64,000 bases of DNA from Treponema socranskii subsp. paredis ATCC 35535 (GCA_000413015.1 KE332515.1:407092-471091), one strand, 5' to 3'; counted from the stretch's first letter, positions 50,751-59,802 are shown. Notes: a model not told the origin generated them from the letters alone. Numbers and translations: made by a program.

Positions 50751-51845
50751 CTATATCGCCATGTTCATGACCGTCCGCACTTCGTCGAGCGTTTGTTCCG
50801 CAACGGCGCGCGCGCTTCGTATGCCGTCGGTGAGGACGCTTTTGATATACGCTTCGTCCTTTTCGAGTTTTTTCCGCTCGGTGCGGAGCGGGCGGAGCTT
50901 TTCGTTGAGGCTTTCGGCAAGCAGGCTTTTTAGCATTTTTCCGCCGCCGTCTCCGATGCGCTCGGCAATCGATTCGGGGGCTTCGTCCGTACACAGCGAA
51001 ATAAGCTGTAAAAGATTCGCCACTTCGGGACGATTTACCGGATCGTAGGTGATCCGCCGCTCGCCGTCGGTTTTTGCTTTTTGTATCAAAGCTGCCGTTT
51101 CATCTTCGCTCGCGCACAGCATGATCGCGTTGCCGCGACTTTTGCTCATCTTTTGGCTGCCGTCAAGCCCTTTGATGTTCGGCGTTTTGGAAAGGAGCGC
51201 ATAGGGTTCGGGGAACACGGGAGCTTCTTTCGCAAAGCGGTCGTTAAAGCGCCGCGCGATCGTGCGCGTCATTTCGAGGTGCGGAAGCTGATCCTTTCCG
51301 ACGGGAACGACGTTCGCTTTGCAAAAAAGGATATCGCATGCCTGATGCACGGGATAGGTGTACATGCCGGCGTTTACGTTTTTTATACCGGCGGACTGTA
51401 TTTCCTCTTTGACTGTCGGATTCCGCATAAGCTCCGCGTTCGACACGAGCGTCAAAAACGGCAGCATGAGCTGATTGCATTCGGGTACATAGCTGTGCGG
51501 ATAGATGACGACGTCTTTTCCCGGTTTGATCCCCGCCGCAAGATAATCGATGACGAGCTGTTTCGTATTTTGGCTGATTTCGCGGAAAGCGTCGTGATCG
51601 GTGAGCACTTGATAATCGGCGATCAGCACCATGGTCGGAACGCCGAGGTTTTGCAGCCTCACGCGGTTTTGAAGCGAGCCGAAATAGTGCCCGATGTGCA
51701 GCCTTCCTGTCGGACGGTCGCCCGTGAGTACGCGGTATTTTTTCGGATTGAGTTGAATGTCTTTTTCGATTTCCCGGCTTTTGGCGAGAGAAGCTTCGTA
51801 GGTGCCGCTCTCGTCGGCATATTGTATTTCATCGCGTTCGTTCAT
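50751..51845 (-). CDS. trpS: Tryptophanyl-tRNA synthetase
   Basis: This 364-residue class I synthetase has the HIGH-type motif GRLHIGHYFG and the KMSKS motif GSQKMSKSRGN, with the family's MLPFLTLVSNAELMR region. It charges tRNA-Trp. ATG 51845 is 6 nt after TATATT and lacks a ribosome binding site, so it is likely leaderless. An extra N-terminal 30 residues precede the catalytic fold. It diverges from the pseudouridine synthase gene across 45 bp. Confidence 0.95.
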   Translation of the reverse strand: MNERDEIQYADESGTYEASLAKSREIEKDIQLNPKKYRVLTGDRPTGRLHIGHYFGSLQNRVRLQNLGVPTMVLIADYQVLTDHDAFREISQNTKQLVIDYLAAGIKPGKDVVIYPHSYVPECNQLMLPFLTLVSNAELMRNPTVKEEIQSAGIKNVNAGMYTYPVHQACDILFCKANVVPVGKDQLPHLEMTRTIARRFNDRFAKEAPVFPEPYALLSKTPNIKGLDGSQKMSKSRGNAIMLCASEDETAALIQKAKTDGERRITYDPVNRPEVANLLQLISLCTDEAPESIAERIGDGGGKMLKSLLAESLNEKLRPLRTERKKLEKDEAYIKSVLTDGIRSARAVAEQTLDEVRTVMNMAI

Positions 51846-51851
51846 TGCTCG

Positions 51852-51884
51852 AATATAGCACATCGCAAAGATGTAAGCTATACT
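51852..51884. promoter_or_regulatory. Divergent -10 elements for trpS and the rluA-type gene
   Basis: Minus strand TATATT (51857-51852) ends 6 nt before trpS ATG; plus strand TATACT (51879-51884) ends 6 nt before the ATG at 51891. Neither gene has a Shine-Dalgarno or a clear -35. Confidence 0.45.
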
Positions 51885-51890
51885 GTCGCT

Positions 51891-52997
51891 ATGGATTTTA
51901 CGGATTTTGCTGCGGGAAGCGACGACGGCGGAAGACGGGTCGACAAAGTGCTCCGCCGCTTTTTACACGGTGCAAACCTTTCTTCCGTGTACGGAGCTCT
52001 CCGCAAAGGACTCATCCTCGTCAACGCTCGACGCGTAAAACCCGATGCGCGCATCGAAAGCGGAGACGTCGTATCGATCGCATCGTTTTTACTGCAAAAC
52101 GAAAAATCCTCCGACAGCGAAAATGACCCGATCGAAAATCGACAAACGCACAAAGCAGCATCCCTGCCCTGCACCGTCGTTTTTGCAAACGAACATTTTC
52201 TCGTCATCGACAAACCGTACGGAATTCCGGTTCAGGGGAAAAATTCGATTGCCGAAAAAATCGCCGCCTATTACGAGGCATCCGTACCGAAAGAAAAACG
52301 CTCGCTCTCTTTTGCCGCGGGTCCCCTTCACCGCCTCGACAGAAATACGACCGGCATCCTCTTTTTTTCTTGGAGCCTTGAAGGAGCTGCGTGGTTTTCG
52401 AGAGAGCTGAAAGCGCATCGCATACGAAAAAAATACGTCGCGCTCGCCGAAGGCGCTATGGAAAGCGAATGCGTGTGGGAAAATTTTATTAAAAAAAACG
52501 ATGAGCCAAAAGCGCTCTTTTATACCGTGCGCGTCGTTTCAGGAAGTACGGCCGGCACGGACAACGTACAAAACCGCGCAAGCGGAGCGGCCGGCACGCG
52601 GGATTGCAATGCGGCAGGCGCCTCCGTTTCGGCAAAGGACGTCTGCGCCGCAATACACGGCGCAAAACGCGCAATCACAAAAGCGAAGCCCCTTTGCCGC
52701 GCATCGTACAAGGGACGAAGCGTAACGCTCGCCGAATACGAAATCGAAACGGGACGCATGCATCAAATCCGCGCCCAGTCCGCGTTTCACGGTTTTCCGC
52801 TTTTGGGCGATACGGCGTACGGAGGAAGCCGCATCGATGAAGTCCAAGATTTTTTTCTTCACGCATACGAAGTGCGAGTCGGAGAAAATCCCGTCGGACT
52901 TCCCCCCGTTCTCACCTCAACGCTGCCTGCCGCTTTCGAATCGTTCAACGATAAAATATTGCCCAATTGGCGGAAGTCCTTTATACTTATAAATTAA
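51891..52997 (+). CDS. RluA-family pseudouridine synthase
   Basis: This 368-residue protein has an S4-like RNA-binding domain (about 15-70), the catalytic motif GPLHRLDRNTTG with the active Asp, and GRMHQIRAQSAFHGFPLLGDTAYGG spread over the conserved RluA region. It converts uridines in rRNA or tRNA to pseudouridine; the target is unknown. An Ala/Ser/Gly-rich insert of about 50 residues (about 220-265) is not typical. ATG 51891 is chosen because the longer upstream frame lies antisense to trpS. Confidence 0.88.
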   Translation: MDFTDFAAGSDDGGRRVDKVLRRFLHGANLSSVYGALRKGLILVNARRVKPDARIESGDVVSIASFLLQNEKSSDSENDPIENRQTHKAASLPCTVVFANEHFLVIDKPYGIPVQGKNSIAEKIAAYYEASVPKEKRSLSFAAGPLHRLDRNTTGILFFSWSLEGAAWFSRELKAHRIRKKYVALAEGAMESECVWENFIKKNDEPKALFYTVRVVSGSTAGTDNVQNRASGAAGTRDCNAAGASVSAKDVCAAIHGAKRAITKAKPLCRASYKGRSVTLAEYEIETGRMHQIRAQSAFHGFPLLGDTAYGGSRIDEVQDFFLHAYEVRVGENPVGLPPVLTSTLPAAFESFNDKILPNWRKSFILIN

Positions 52998-53014
52998 GGA
53001 TGTAAGGCAAAGCA

Positions 53015-53923
53015 GTGCGGATATTTCGTAATGTCGTAAGCGAATTGATTCAGCCGTTCAAACCGGATACCGTATACGCGCTCGTCGGCGGAAGCGGCAC
53101 CGGCAAAAGCTATAAGGCAAAACTTGTCGCCGCCCGTTTTCGGCTTCGCGCCATCATCGACGACGGTCTGCTCATCCAAGCTGATAAAATTCTTGCGGGG
53201 CATTCGGCAAAAAGCGAACAGTCGTTTTTGGGTGCCGTCCGCGTCGCACTTTTCGACGACAAAGAACACCGCGACGAAATCGCGCGAAAAATCAAACGCT
53301 ACCACATCAAACGCATCCTCATACTCGGCACCTCCGAAAAAATGGTTATGCGTATCGCCTCCCGATTGCAGCTGCCACCGCCGTCGAAGATAATCCGCAT
53401 CGAAGACATTTCGACCGAAGACGAAATCGCGCTCGCCGTAAAGTCGCGCCAAATCGAAGGCAAACACGTTATCCCCGTGGCCGCGGCGGAAGTGCGGAAG
53501 CTCGATCCGAAAATATTTTCAGGGGGCATCCGCTTCCGCTTTCACCGCCTCAATCCCCTGTCGCTTATCCGAAAAGAAAATAAAGTCGTCGAAAAATCGA
53601 TCGTACAGCCGGAATTTTCAAAGCAAAACCGCCTGCACGTTTCCGAAGCCGCGATCGTAAAACTTACCGTTTCGTGCATATCAGGCTGCGACGGAGCCAT
53701 CGTCGTTAAAAAGATTTCGATTGCGGCGGACAACCGCGGCTACAAACTCACGATCACGATCGACATTCCTTCGGACGCCCAGTCCGCATCGGGCACTCCG
53801 CTTACAAAACGCGTCGACGGACTGCAAAAATCGATCATAGATGCCGTCGAAAGCACGACCGGCACTTTTATCGAAGAAGCGAATATCATCATCGACAAAG
53901 TAACCGAACGCGCGTCTGTGTAA
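53015..53923 (+). CDS. P-loop ATPase fused to an Asp23-like domain
   Basis: This 302-residue protein has Walker A ALVGGSGTGKSYKAK near residue 25 and RILILGTSEKMVMRIA further on, as in kinase-like P-loop proteins. From about residue 200 the sequence follows the Asp23/Gls24 pattern: LHVSEAAIVKLTVSCI, VVKKISIAADNRGYKLTITIDI and SIIDAVESTTGTFIEEANIIIDKV. Asp23 proteins sit at the membrane or in envelope stress responses in Firmicutes. The combined role is unknown. The start is GTG 53015, 17 nt after the upstream stop. Confidence 0.7.
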   Translation: MRIFRNVVSELIQPFKPDTVYALVGGSGTGKSYKAKLVAARFRLRAIIDDGLLIQADKILAGHSAKSEQSFLGAVRVALFDDKEHRDEIARKIKRYHIKRILILGTSEKMVMRIASRLQLPPPSKIIRIEDISTEDEIALAVKSRQIEGKHVIPVAAAEVRKLDPKIFSGGIRFRFHRLNPLSLIRKENKVVEKSIVQPEFSKQNRLHVSEAAIVKLTVSCISGCDGAIVVKKISIAADNRGYKLTITIDIPSDAQSASGTPLTKRVDGLQKSIIDAVESTTGTFIEEANIIIDKVTERASV

Positions 53924-53997
53924 GGCTGCCGGAAATTTGTTTTAAAAAAATTAATAATTTTCCGATTTTATCTTTGACGTTTTCGGACGGCACTTTT

Positions 53998-54092
53998 TTG
54001 CCATCCCGCCTTCCGCATCTCGCTCACGCTCGGCCGCGCATCTCGCTCTTCTCGCTCCGGCGTCCGCCTTCGGCGCCGCTCCACGCGGGCGT
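53998..54092 (-). repeat. Dispersed intergenic repeat, copy 2 (inverted)
   Basis: The complement carries GAGCGTGAGCGA (54031-54020), a 4-nt spacer and CGGAAGGCGGGAT (54015-54003), as in the copy at 12391-12471. It lies between two convergent genes. Confidence 0.65.
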
Positions 54093-54150
54093 AAGCGATA
54101 TTTTCATTTTCAGTTTTATTAATTAATCAACACGAATAAAAATCAAGATT

Positions 54151-55257
54151 CTATTGATTGTCTGCGTGTCCGACCGGCTTTCGCCGTTTTTTTGAAGAGC
54201 GGACTGAAACGCCGAGCGTTTGCAGCACCGAGCGTACGGCGAATTCGAGTTCCGTTCGCTGCGGGTTCATCGGAAGCACGTACTTTCTGCATTCGCTCCA
54301 CGTCCGCATATAAAGCTCGCTCGAAGGTGTGCGAAAGGCGACTTCTTTTTTCCAATCGGTGAGCGTTTCGATAAAATCCTGTACGATAAATACGAGCTTT
54401 TTTCCGAGCCGAGCGCCGCCGTCGGATGCGTTCAACTCGTCGAGCGCTTGCAAATGTTTCATATACGAGCTTTCAAAATCTTTGCTCTCATACATGAGAG
54501 AAGCCGCCGCGGGCTGCAAATACATATACAAGTCGGTTTCGAGCGCTTCACGCACGATATCACAGGCGCGGCCGCTGTTGATGATTTTTAAAAGCTCTTC
54601 GGTCAAGCGGGACGCCGACACCGTTTCGAGAAGATTTGCATTTTTTCGGATTTTATATCGAAGCGAAAAAGGCATGCGTGCTCCCGTCATCGCCGAATAC
54701 TTTACCGCGCGCAGCATACGCACCGGATCTTCGACGAAGATGCGGTCAAGCGCGATGACCGGACGAAGTACGTGTTTTTTGATGTCACGCATGCCGCCGA
54801 CGTAATCGACAACCTGCTCTTTTACGGGATCGTAGTACAGCGCGTTGAGCGTAAAATCGCGCCGCTTTACGTCTTCGTCCATAGAACCGAATTCGTTTCC
54901 GACGGAACCGTCGACAGTCGACCGGAAAGTGCTTACTTCAAAAATTTTCGATCCGAATATGACATGCACGAGCCGGAAACGGCGCCCGATAATGCGCGCA
55001 TTTCTGAATATTTTTTTGATACGGTTCGGCGTTGCATCGGTGACGATATCGAAATCTTTCGGAACGTTTCCGACGATCAAATCGCGCACCGCCCCTCCGA
55101 CGATGTACGCGCTGAAACCGGCACCGCGCAGCCGTTCGATTATCTTGAGCGCGTCGGCGTCGATTTTATCTTTTGCAATGCCGTGTTCAAGTTTTGTGTA
55201 GATGAGAGCCTTTTTGACGGGTTTGCCCCGTTCGTCCGTTCCATAGCGAATAAGCAC
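54151..55257 (-). CDS. pcnB: Poly(A) polymerase (PcnB-type)
   Basis: This 368-residue nucleotidyltransferase has AYIVGGAVRDLIVG, KDFDIVTDA, then IGRRFRLVHVIFG, the stretch that separates bacterial poly(A) polymerases from CCA enzymes, followed by KRRDFTLNALYYD and FVEDPVRMLRAVK. It adds A tails to RNA 3' ends and so promotes decay. It ends with a basic tail (SSKKRRKPVG). The start is GTG 55257; no clear ribosome binding site. A second family member, cca, is at 46920. Confidence 0.85.
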   Translation of the reverse strand: MLIRYGTDERGKPVKKALIYTKLEHGIAKDKIDADALKIIERLRGAGFSAYIVGGAVRDLIVGNVPKDFDIVTDATPNRIKKIFRNARIIGRRFRLVHVIFGSKIFEVSTFRSTVDGSVGNEFGSMDEDVKRRDFTLNALYYDPVKEQVVDYVGGMRDIKKHVLRPVIALDRIFVEDPVRMLRAVKYSAMTGARMPFSLRYKIRKNANLLETVSASRLTEELLKIINSGRACDIVREALETDLYMYLQPAAASLMYESKDFESSYMKHLQALDELNASDGGARLGKKLVFIVQDFIETLTDWKKEVAFRTPSSELYMRTWSECRKYVLPMNPQRTELEFAVRSVLQTLGVSVRSSKKRRKPVGHADNQ

Positions 55258-55335
55258 AATAAATTAATAATAAGGAATGCGCATTCCCGCGTCAATACGT
55301 CGCCTCCGATCGTGTAATGATTTTAATATGAAATA

Positions 55336-56271
55336 CTACAGCGAGGCGAGCCACGAAAGCACGTCGCCTTCGACTTCGGCTTTATTGATTTCGTTGAAAA
55401 GCTCATGCCTCGCGCCGTCGTATTTTTTGACGGTGAGATTTTTTACGCCATTTTTCCGATAGATCGCACAGAGTTTTTCTACCGTTTTGCCGTAGCCGCC
55501 GACGGGATCGGCAGTGCCGTAGATTATTAAAATCGGTAAATCGGACGGGATCTTTCGTATATTCGACCTTTTGTGGATTTTTATAAGGCCGTACGTCAAA
55601 TCGCAGTAAAAGCTCGCCGTCGGATTGAAACCGCAGTACGGATCGGCGATGTAACGCGCGACGGCGTCTTTATCGCGTGAAAGCCACTCCTGCCCGTTTA
55701 CCGAATCGGGAATTTTTTTCGTATATGCGCCGAAGGCCATCTGTTTTAAAAACGGGGACGCGCGTTTTTTTCCTTTGAAAAACGCGATCACGCGCGCAAC
55801 GATATTGCCCAAAGCGACAAGAGAAAAGGCGGGACCGGCCGTACCGCATAAAATGCAACCGTCGATGAGGCGGGCATAGGTTTCGATAAAAGACTGCGCG
55901 ACAAAGGAGCCGAAAGAGTGCCCTAGCAGCACCGCCTTTTTGCCCGGAAAGTCGGCTTTCGCTTTTTCGAGCGCTTCGCGCACGTCTTCCGTGACGCGCT
56001 CGAATCCGTTTTTATCCGCAAGAAGTCCGAACATGCCGGTATGTTTTTCTTCGGCGCGCTCGGCGGTTTTTCCGTGTCCGCGCACATCGTGAGCGTTCAG
56101 CACAAAACCGTTTTCCGCAAGCACGGTGCCGAGCCTCTCGTATCGCCGAGCATGTTCGACCATGCCGTGAGAAAGCTGTACGATTCCTTTTACTTCACCG
56201 TCCGGAATCCACCGCACGACGAAAACTTCTTCGCCGTCGCTCATCGTTTGAAAAAATTGCCGCATTTGCAT
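55336..56271 (-). CDS. Alpha/beta hydrolase, lysophospholipase type
   Basis: This 311-residue protein has the PldB/monoacylglycerol lipase layout: LSHGMVEHARRY (oxyanion region), NAHDVRGHGKT, the nucleophile elbow LLGHSFGSFV, the acid in IYGTADPVGG and the His in GARHELFNE. It cleaves acyl esters of lysophospholipids or monoglycerides in the cytoplasm. ATG 56271 lies 6 nt after TATAAT and there is no ribosome binding site. Confidence 0.88.
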   Translation of the reverse strand: MQMRQFFQTMSDGEEVFVVRWIPDGEVKGIVQLSHGMVEHARRYERLGTVLAENGFVLNAHDVRGHGKTAERAEEKHTGMFGLLADKNGFERVTEDVREALEKAKADFPGKKAVLLGHSFGSFVAQSFIETYARLIDGCILCGTAGPAFSLVALGNIVARVIAFFKGKKRASPFLKQMAFGAYTKKIPDSVNGQEWLSRDKDAVARYIADPYCGFNPTASFYCDLTYGLIKIHKRSNIRKIPSDLPILIIYGTADPVGGYGKTVEKLCAIYRKNGVKNLTVKKYDGARHELFNEINKAEVEGDVLSWLASL

Positions 56272-56277
56272 GATGTT

Positions 56278-56283
56278 ATTATA
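56278..56283 (-). promoter_or_regulatory. -10 element of the lysophospholipase gene
   Basis: TATAAT on the minus strand (56283-56278) ends 6 nt before ATG 56271. The -35 region TTTCAC is weak. Confidence 0.5.
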
Positions 56284-56363
56284 ACGGAATGCGGTATGAG
56301 GTGAAAAGAGCGCTTTTGAAAACCGAGTGTGTTTTCGGCTGGCGATACGACCCTCTCGCCTCG

Positions 56364-56392
56364 TTGAAAAGGGCTGCGTTTCGCGCTATCAT
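56364..56392 (+). promoter_or_regulatory. Sigma70-type promoter of the RlmD-type gene
   Basis: TTGAAA (56364-56369), a 17-nt spacer and TATCAT (56387-56392), 8 nt before ATG 56401. No ribosome binding site. Confidence 0.6.
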
Positions 56393-56400
56393 TATACACT

Positions 56401-57639
56401 ATGTCTATAACCGTTACGGCGGAAAAGCTTACGTTCGGAGGCGACTGCATTGCGCGGGTAAACGGAAAAGCGGTTTTTATCCCCTATGCGATTCCGGGCG
56501 AAACGCTCGACATCGAAATCATCTCTTCAAAACGCGATTACGATAAAGCGCGGATCGTGAGCGTTTGCGCGCCTTCGCCTCACAGACAAATCCCGGAGTG
56601 TCCGTATTACGGAATATGCGGCGGCTGCAATATGATGCATATAGACGATGCATATCAGCTCTCGCTTCGAAAATCGGTACTCGCCGACTGTTTTTCACGT
56701 GCGGGAATCGATGTACCGGAAATCGATGTGATTGCGGGAAAAAGTTCGGGCTATCGCGCACGGTTTTTGCTGCACGACGGCGGGCTTGTCGCGCGCGACG
56801 GAAAATCGATAGTGCCCGTAACGCGATGCGCCGTCGCAACGGATGAAGTGAACGCATGGTTTTCCGAAACGGCTTTCGAAAATCGTCCGCACGGTCTTCT
56901 TCGCATATTCGGGGATAAAAAGCTCGTAGGATCGGAGGCGAACGGTAAAAAAATCGTTTCGGCTCAATGCTCGAAATCGGAAAGCACGGAAGAAGCCGTA
57001 AAAACCGCGGCGCAAAACGTACACGGGAAAAAAATCAAAACGCCTCCGAAGCGCTTTTCGGGAATGCTCTCGTCTCCCGATACGGCGGTAAAAATCGCGA
57101 TCGGCGGAAAAGAAATCGGCTTTGACGTGAGGGGATTTTTTCAATCGAATACGGACGTGCTTGAGCGCGCGATCGAAAAAGTATGCACTTCTCTTTCGGG
57201 TAAAAACGTACTCGATTTGTATGCAGGATGCGGTACCTTTTCCGTGTTTCTTGCGGATACTTTCGAACACGTAACGCTCGTCGAACACAACCGCGACGCC
57301 CTCGTTTTTGCCGAACAAAATATGGCGGAAAAACGGCACGCAAGCTTGGGTTTAAGCGGAAAAACGTGGGTACGCGATTTTGCAAAAACGGCACCGCTTT
57401 TCGACGCCGCCGTCGCCGATCCGCCGAGGAGCGGAATGGAAAAAGAAGTGTGCGAGTGGCTTTGCAAAAGCGGTATTCCGCACATACGCTCTCTTTCGTG
57501 CGATCCCGTAACCCACGCGCGGGATGCGGCAAAACTCATCCGTTCGGGTTACAGCCTCGCCTCTCTTTCACTGCTCGATTTTTATCCGAATACGTGCCAT
57601 ATCGAAAGTTTGGCAATCTTTGAAAAACGAATCAAATAA
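56401..57639 (+). CDS. 23S rRNA (uracil-5)-methyltransferase, RumA/RlmD type
   Basis: This 412-residue protein has an N-terminal TRAM domain (VTAEKLTFGGDCIARVNGK), an iron-sulfur cluster motif CPYYGICGGCNMMH, a SAM-binding region (NVLDLYAGCGTFSVFLAD) and the catalytic Cys segment SLSCDPVTHARD after DPPRSGMEKEV. It methylates a uridine of 23S rRNA or tRNA at C5 using SAM. The exact target cannot be told from sequence reading. Promoter with near-zero leader. Confidence 0.88.
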   Translation: MSITVTAEKLTFGGDCIARVNGKAVFIPYAIPGETLDIEIISSKRDYDKARIVSVCAPSPHRQIPECPYYGICGGCNMMHIDDAYQLSLRKSVLADCFSRAGIDVPEIDVIAGKSSGYRARFLLHDGGLVARDGKSIVPVTRCAVATDEVNAWFSETAFENRPHGLLRIFGDKKLVGSEANGKKIVSAQCSKSESTEEAVKTAAQNVHGKKIKTPPKRFSGMLSSPDTAVKIAIGGKEIGFDVRGFFQSNTDVLERAIEKVCTSLSGKNVLDLYAGCGTFSVFLADTFEHVTLVEHNRDALVFAEQNMAEKRHASLGLSGKTWVRDFAKTAPLFDAAVADPPRSGMEKEVCEWLCKSGIPHIRSLSCDPVTHARDAAKLIRSGYSLASLSLLDFYPNTCHIESLAIFEKRIK

Positions 57640-57649
57640 GGTAGACAGA

Positions 57650-59476
57650 ATGCAAAAAACGTCTAAATTTTTATACAACTTAACAATCTTTTTAATACTT
57701 TCAATGGGAAATGTACTTTTTTCGCAAACCGATGCGGCAGCCCGGCGCGATTTTGCGACCGAAGAGCCGAACTGGTCGCTTACGCTCAACGGAAAAATCA
57801 TCGCGCCCCCGCAGGCAACGTCCTACGGTTTTGCAGTCCTCACCGACGGACGCACGGTGTACGCCGCTTCCGACGACGGCACCGTCCTCTGGCAAAAGGA
57901 ACTCGGAGGCAGGATCGCTCCTTACCTCACCGTTCTTGACGGCGATTTTTTACTGACCGTTTTCCGCGGCAATACGCTTACGCTTTTAAATCCCGAAGGA
58001 CTACCGCTGTGGTCGGCTCGAGTGCCCTTTACGCTTGCAGGTGCTCCGTTTATCGGGCGCGATGCGCGCATCTTCGTGCGAGGAAAAACCGACATCGCAT
58101 GCTACGGAATCAAGGGCGTGTGCAAATGGCACATCCGAACCGAGGAGCAGGATATACATCCGATACAGGAACTCCCCGACGGGAGCGTCGTCGTCCTGCT
58201 CGTAAAACCCGATAACGGAAAAACGGCGGCGCTGCGCATATCGCCGTTCGGGGAAATCATCGAAAAATTCGCCTTTACCGGGATCGTCGCATCCTGCGTT
58301 TCGTCTCCCGAAGGCGGCATCCTCGTTACGCTGAAATCCGGAGGTGCGGGACTTTGCGCACTCGACGGCAAAAACAAAACCTCGACAAAGTGGGCTCTTT
58401 CCCGAACCGAAGGCTCCCTTCCGCTTCCCGCAAACGACGGCAGTTTTTTTATTCCTTATTCGTCGACGCGGGCCGCGCTCGTGCAGGCGGCAGGAGAAGA
58501 TGCCGCCGTCACGTTTTACAAATTGTCCGACGGAGAAGCGTCAACGCATTACCGCGTTTCGGACATCGACGTTTCGCATATTTCATACGTACAGCCTTTT
58601 TTGCGCGGCATGGCCTTCGCAGATCGAAACAGCGCGGTCTTTTGCACAGAACGCGAAAGCACCGTATGGAACGTGCATCTGCCCGCAATGAACGGTTCGT
58701 CCGATCCGTGGAATTATCTTTTATATACCGAAAGCGGCTACCTCATCATGTGCAAAAAATCGTGGACGATCGCGGGTTTCCGCGTCGTACAAAACGTCGG
58801 AGGAGAACAACTGCAAAGACAGGAACGCGGAAATTACAATGCTTTTTTTACAACGGAAACTCCGCTCTACGATATGTATGAAATCGAAGGAAAGCTCGAT
58901 ACGGGATTGACCGGAACCGAACGGCGCTCGGCGCTCGAGAGCGGCATGTACGGTCCGCTCGAAAAAGCGTGGGCGGCGGAATTGAAAAGCGCATGCGAAG
59001 CATACCGTTCGGCGCGTACAAGCGCGCAGACGGCTGCCCGCACAAAGCGTTCGGTTTTTATCGAAGACGTTGCCGGCACCGATGCAATGTTTAAACAGCT
59101 TTCCCGCTACGGGACAAGCACCGAAAGCGAAATCATCGCGCGCCTCATCGAAGCCGAAGGAGTCGGCGTACATTTACCCACGCTCATCGCACAGGCAGGA
59201 GAATGCGCATACGATCCTGCAGGCAGCATGCTCGATTCGCTCGACAAAGCGTTCCGCTCGATTCCCTCTCAAAATACGAGGCTATTGCAAATCCTTTGCG
59301 ACACCGTCTTTTCGATATGCCGCTTTATGGGACGGCCCGCTTTTTACCGGCACGGTAAAGACATACTCGCCCGCCTCCTCTACCCGCAGTACGACCCGAA
59401 AGTGAGAGTATACGCGGGGCAGACGCTGCAAAAAATCGCAGCGCTCGGAAAAGATCGATCGGAAAAAAGCAAATGA
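57650..59476 (+). CDS. Exported PQQ-like beta-propeller protein
   Basis: This 608-residue protein has a signal peptide (FLYNLTIFLILSMGNVLFSQ) and several repeated strands of the PQQ/pyrrolo-quinoline type (AVLTDGRTVYAASDDGTVLWQKEL, then LLNPEGLPLWSARV), predicting a beta-propeller in the first 430 residues, followed by a helical C-terminal region. It is probably periplasmic and binds partners. No enzyme motif is seen. ATG 57650 follows AAGG by 9 nt; upstream in-frame starts lie inside the methyltransferase gene. Confidence 0.75.
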   Translation: MQKTSKFLYNLTIFLILSMGNVLFSQTDAAARRDFATEEPNWSLTLNGKIIAPPQATSYGFAVLTDGRTVYAASDDGTVLWQKELGGRIAPYLTVLDGDFLLTVFRGNTLTLLNPEGLPLWSARVPFTLAGAPFIGRDARIFVRGKTDIACYGIKGVCKWHIRTEEQDIHPIQELPDGSVVVLLVKPDNGKTAALRISPFGEIIEKFAFTGIVASCVSSPEGGILVTLKSGGAGLCALDGKNKTSTKWALSRTEGSLPLPANDGSFFIPYSSTRAALVQAAGEDAAVTFYKLSDGEASTHYRVSDIDVSHISYVQPFLRGMAFADRNSAVFCTERESTVWNVHLPAMNGSSDPWNYLLYTESGYLIMCKKSWTIAGFRVVQNVGGEQLQRQERGNYNAFFTTETPLYDMYEIEGKLDTGLTGTERRSALESGMYGPLEKAWAAELKSACEAYRSARTSAQTAARTKRSVFIEDVAGTDAMFKQLSRYGTSTESEIIARLIEAEGVGVHLPTLIAQAGECAYDPAGSMLDSLDKAFRSIPSQNTRLLQILCDTVFSICRFMGRPAFYRHGKDILARLLYPQYDPKVRVYAGQTLQKIAALGKDRSEKSK

Positions 59477-59477
59477 A

Positions 59478-59506
59478 TTGACGCGGCACAGATATTTTGC
59501 TATTAT
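59478..59506 (+). promoter_or_regulatory. Promoter of tRNA-Leu
   Basis: TTGACG (59478-59483), a 17-nt spacer and TATTAT (59501-59506), 11 nt before the tRNA. Confidence 0.8.
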
Positions 59507-59517
59507 AACGGAACGTC

Positions 59518-59601
59518 GCCCGGATGGTGGAATTGGCAGACACGCTAGTTTCAGGTACTAGTGAGTTCACGCTCATGGGGGTTCAAGTCCCCCTCCGGGC
59601 A
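59518..59601 (+). tRNA. tRNA-Leu (anticodon CAG)
   Basis: The 84-nt class II tRNA has acceptor GCCCGGA/TCCGGGC, D arm GGTGGAATTGGCAGAC, anticodon loop TTCAGGT with CAG, a long variable arm and GGTTCAAGTCC. CCA is not encoded. It marks the left border of the AT-rich region. Confidence 0.96.
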
Positions 59602-59647
59602 AGAGCGAGCAAATCCGAGCAGTGCGGAGGATTTGCGAGCGTCTCCT
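59601..59647 (+). repeat. Hairpin repeat module, copy 1
   Basis: AAGAGCGA (59601-59608), an 8-bp stem GCAAATCC (59609-59616)/GGATTTGC (59629-59636) around the loop GAGCAGTGCGGA, then the flank GCGAGCGTCTCCT (59635-59647). A second copy with a different stem is at 59803-59882. It begins on the last base of tRNA-Leu. Confidence 0.65.
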
Positions 59648-59649
59648 AT

Positions 59650-59681
59650 CACACGGAGCAACGCAAGCGTTACTCCGTGTG
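59650..59681 (+). other. Hairpin after the first repeat module
   Basis: CACACGGAG (59650-59658) pairs with CTCCGTGTG (59673-59681); AACGC and GCGTT continue the stem after one mismatch. It may end the tRNA-Leu transcript, but no T-run follows. Confidence 0.5.
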
Positions 59682-59702
59682 TCCTCATAAGGAATCGCAG
59701 TC

Positions 59703-59750
59703 GGCTTTCATATCTTTTTATTGTATCTGAAAGGATGAGATATGAAAGCC
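59703..59750. other. 12-bp inverted repeat with 24-nt spacer
   Basis: GGCTTTCATATC (59703-59714) and GATATGAAAGCC (59739-59750). It lies between the two repeat modules; no gene is seen in 59602-59900. Confidence 0.6.
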
Positions 59751-59802
59751 TCCGCACGGATAAAAGAAAAATGCTGCAGCCGTTTTTCAACTTCCGACTT
59801 AC

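Noticed and set aside
51081-51890. Long 5' extension of the pseudouridine synthase frame
   Set aside because: The extension lies antisense to trpS. The S4-like domain begins just after ATG 51891, where a -10 element also fits.
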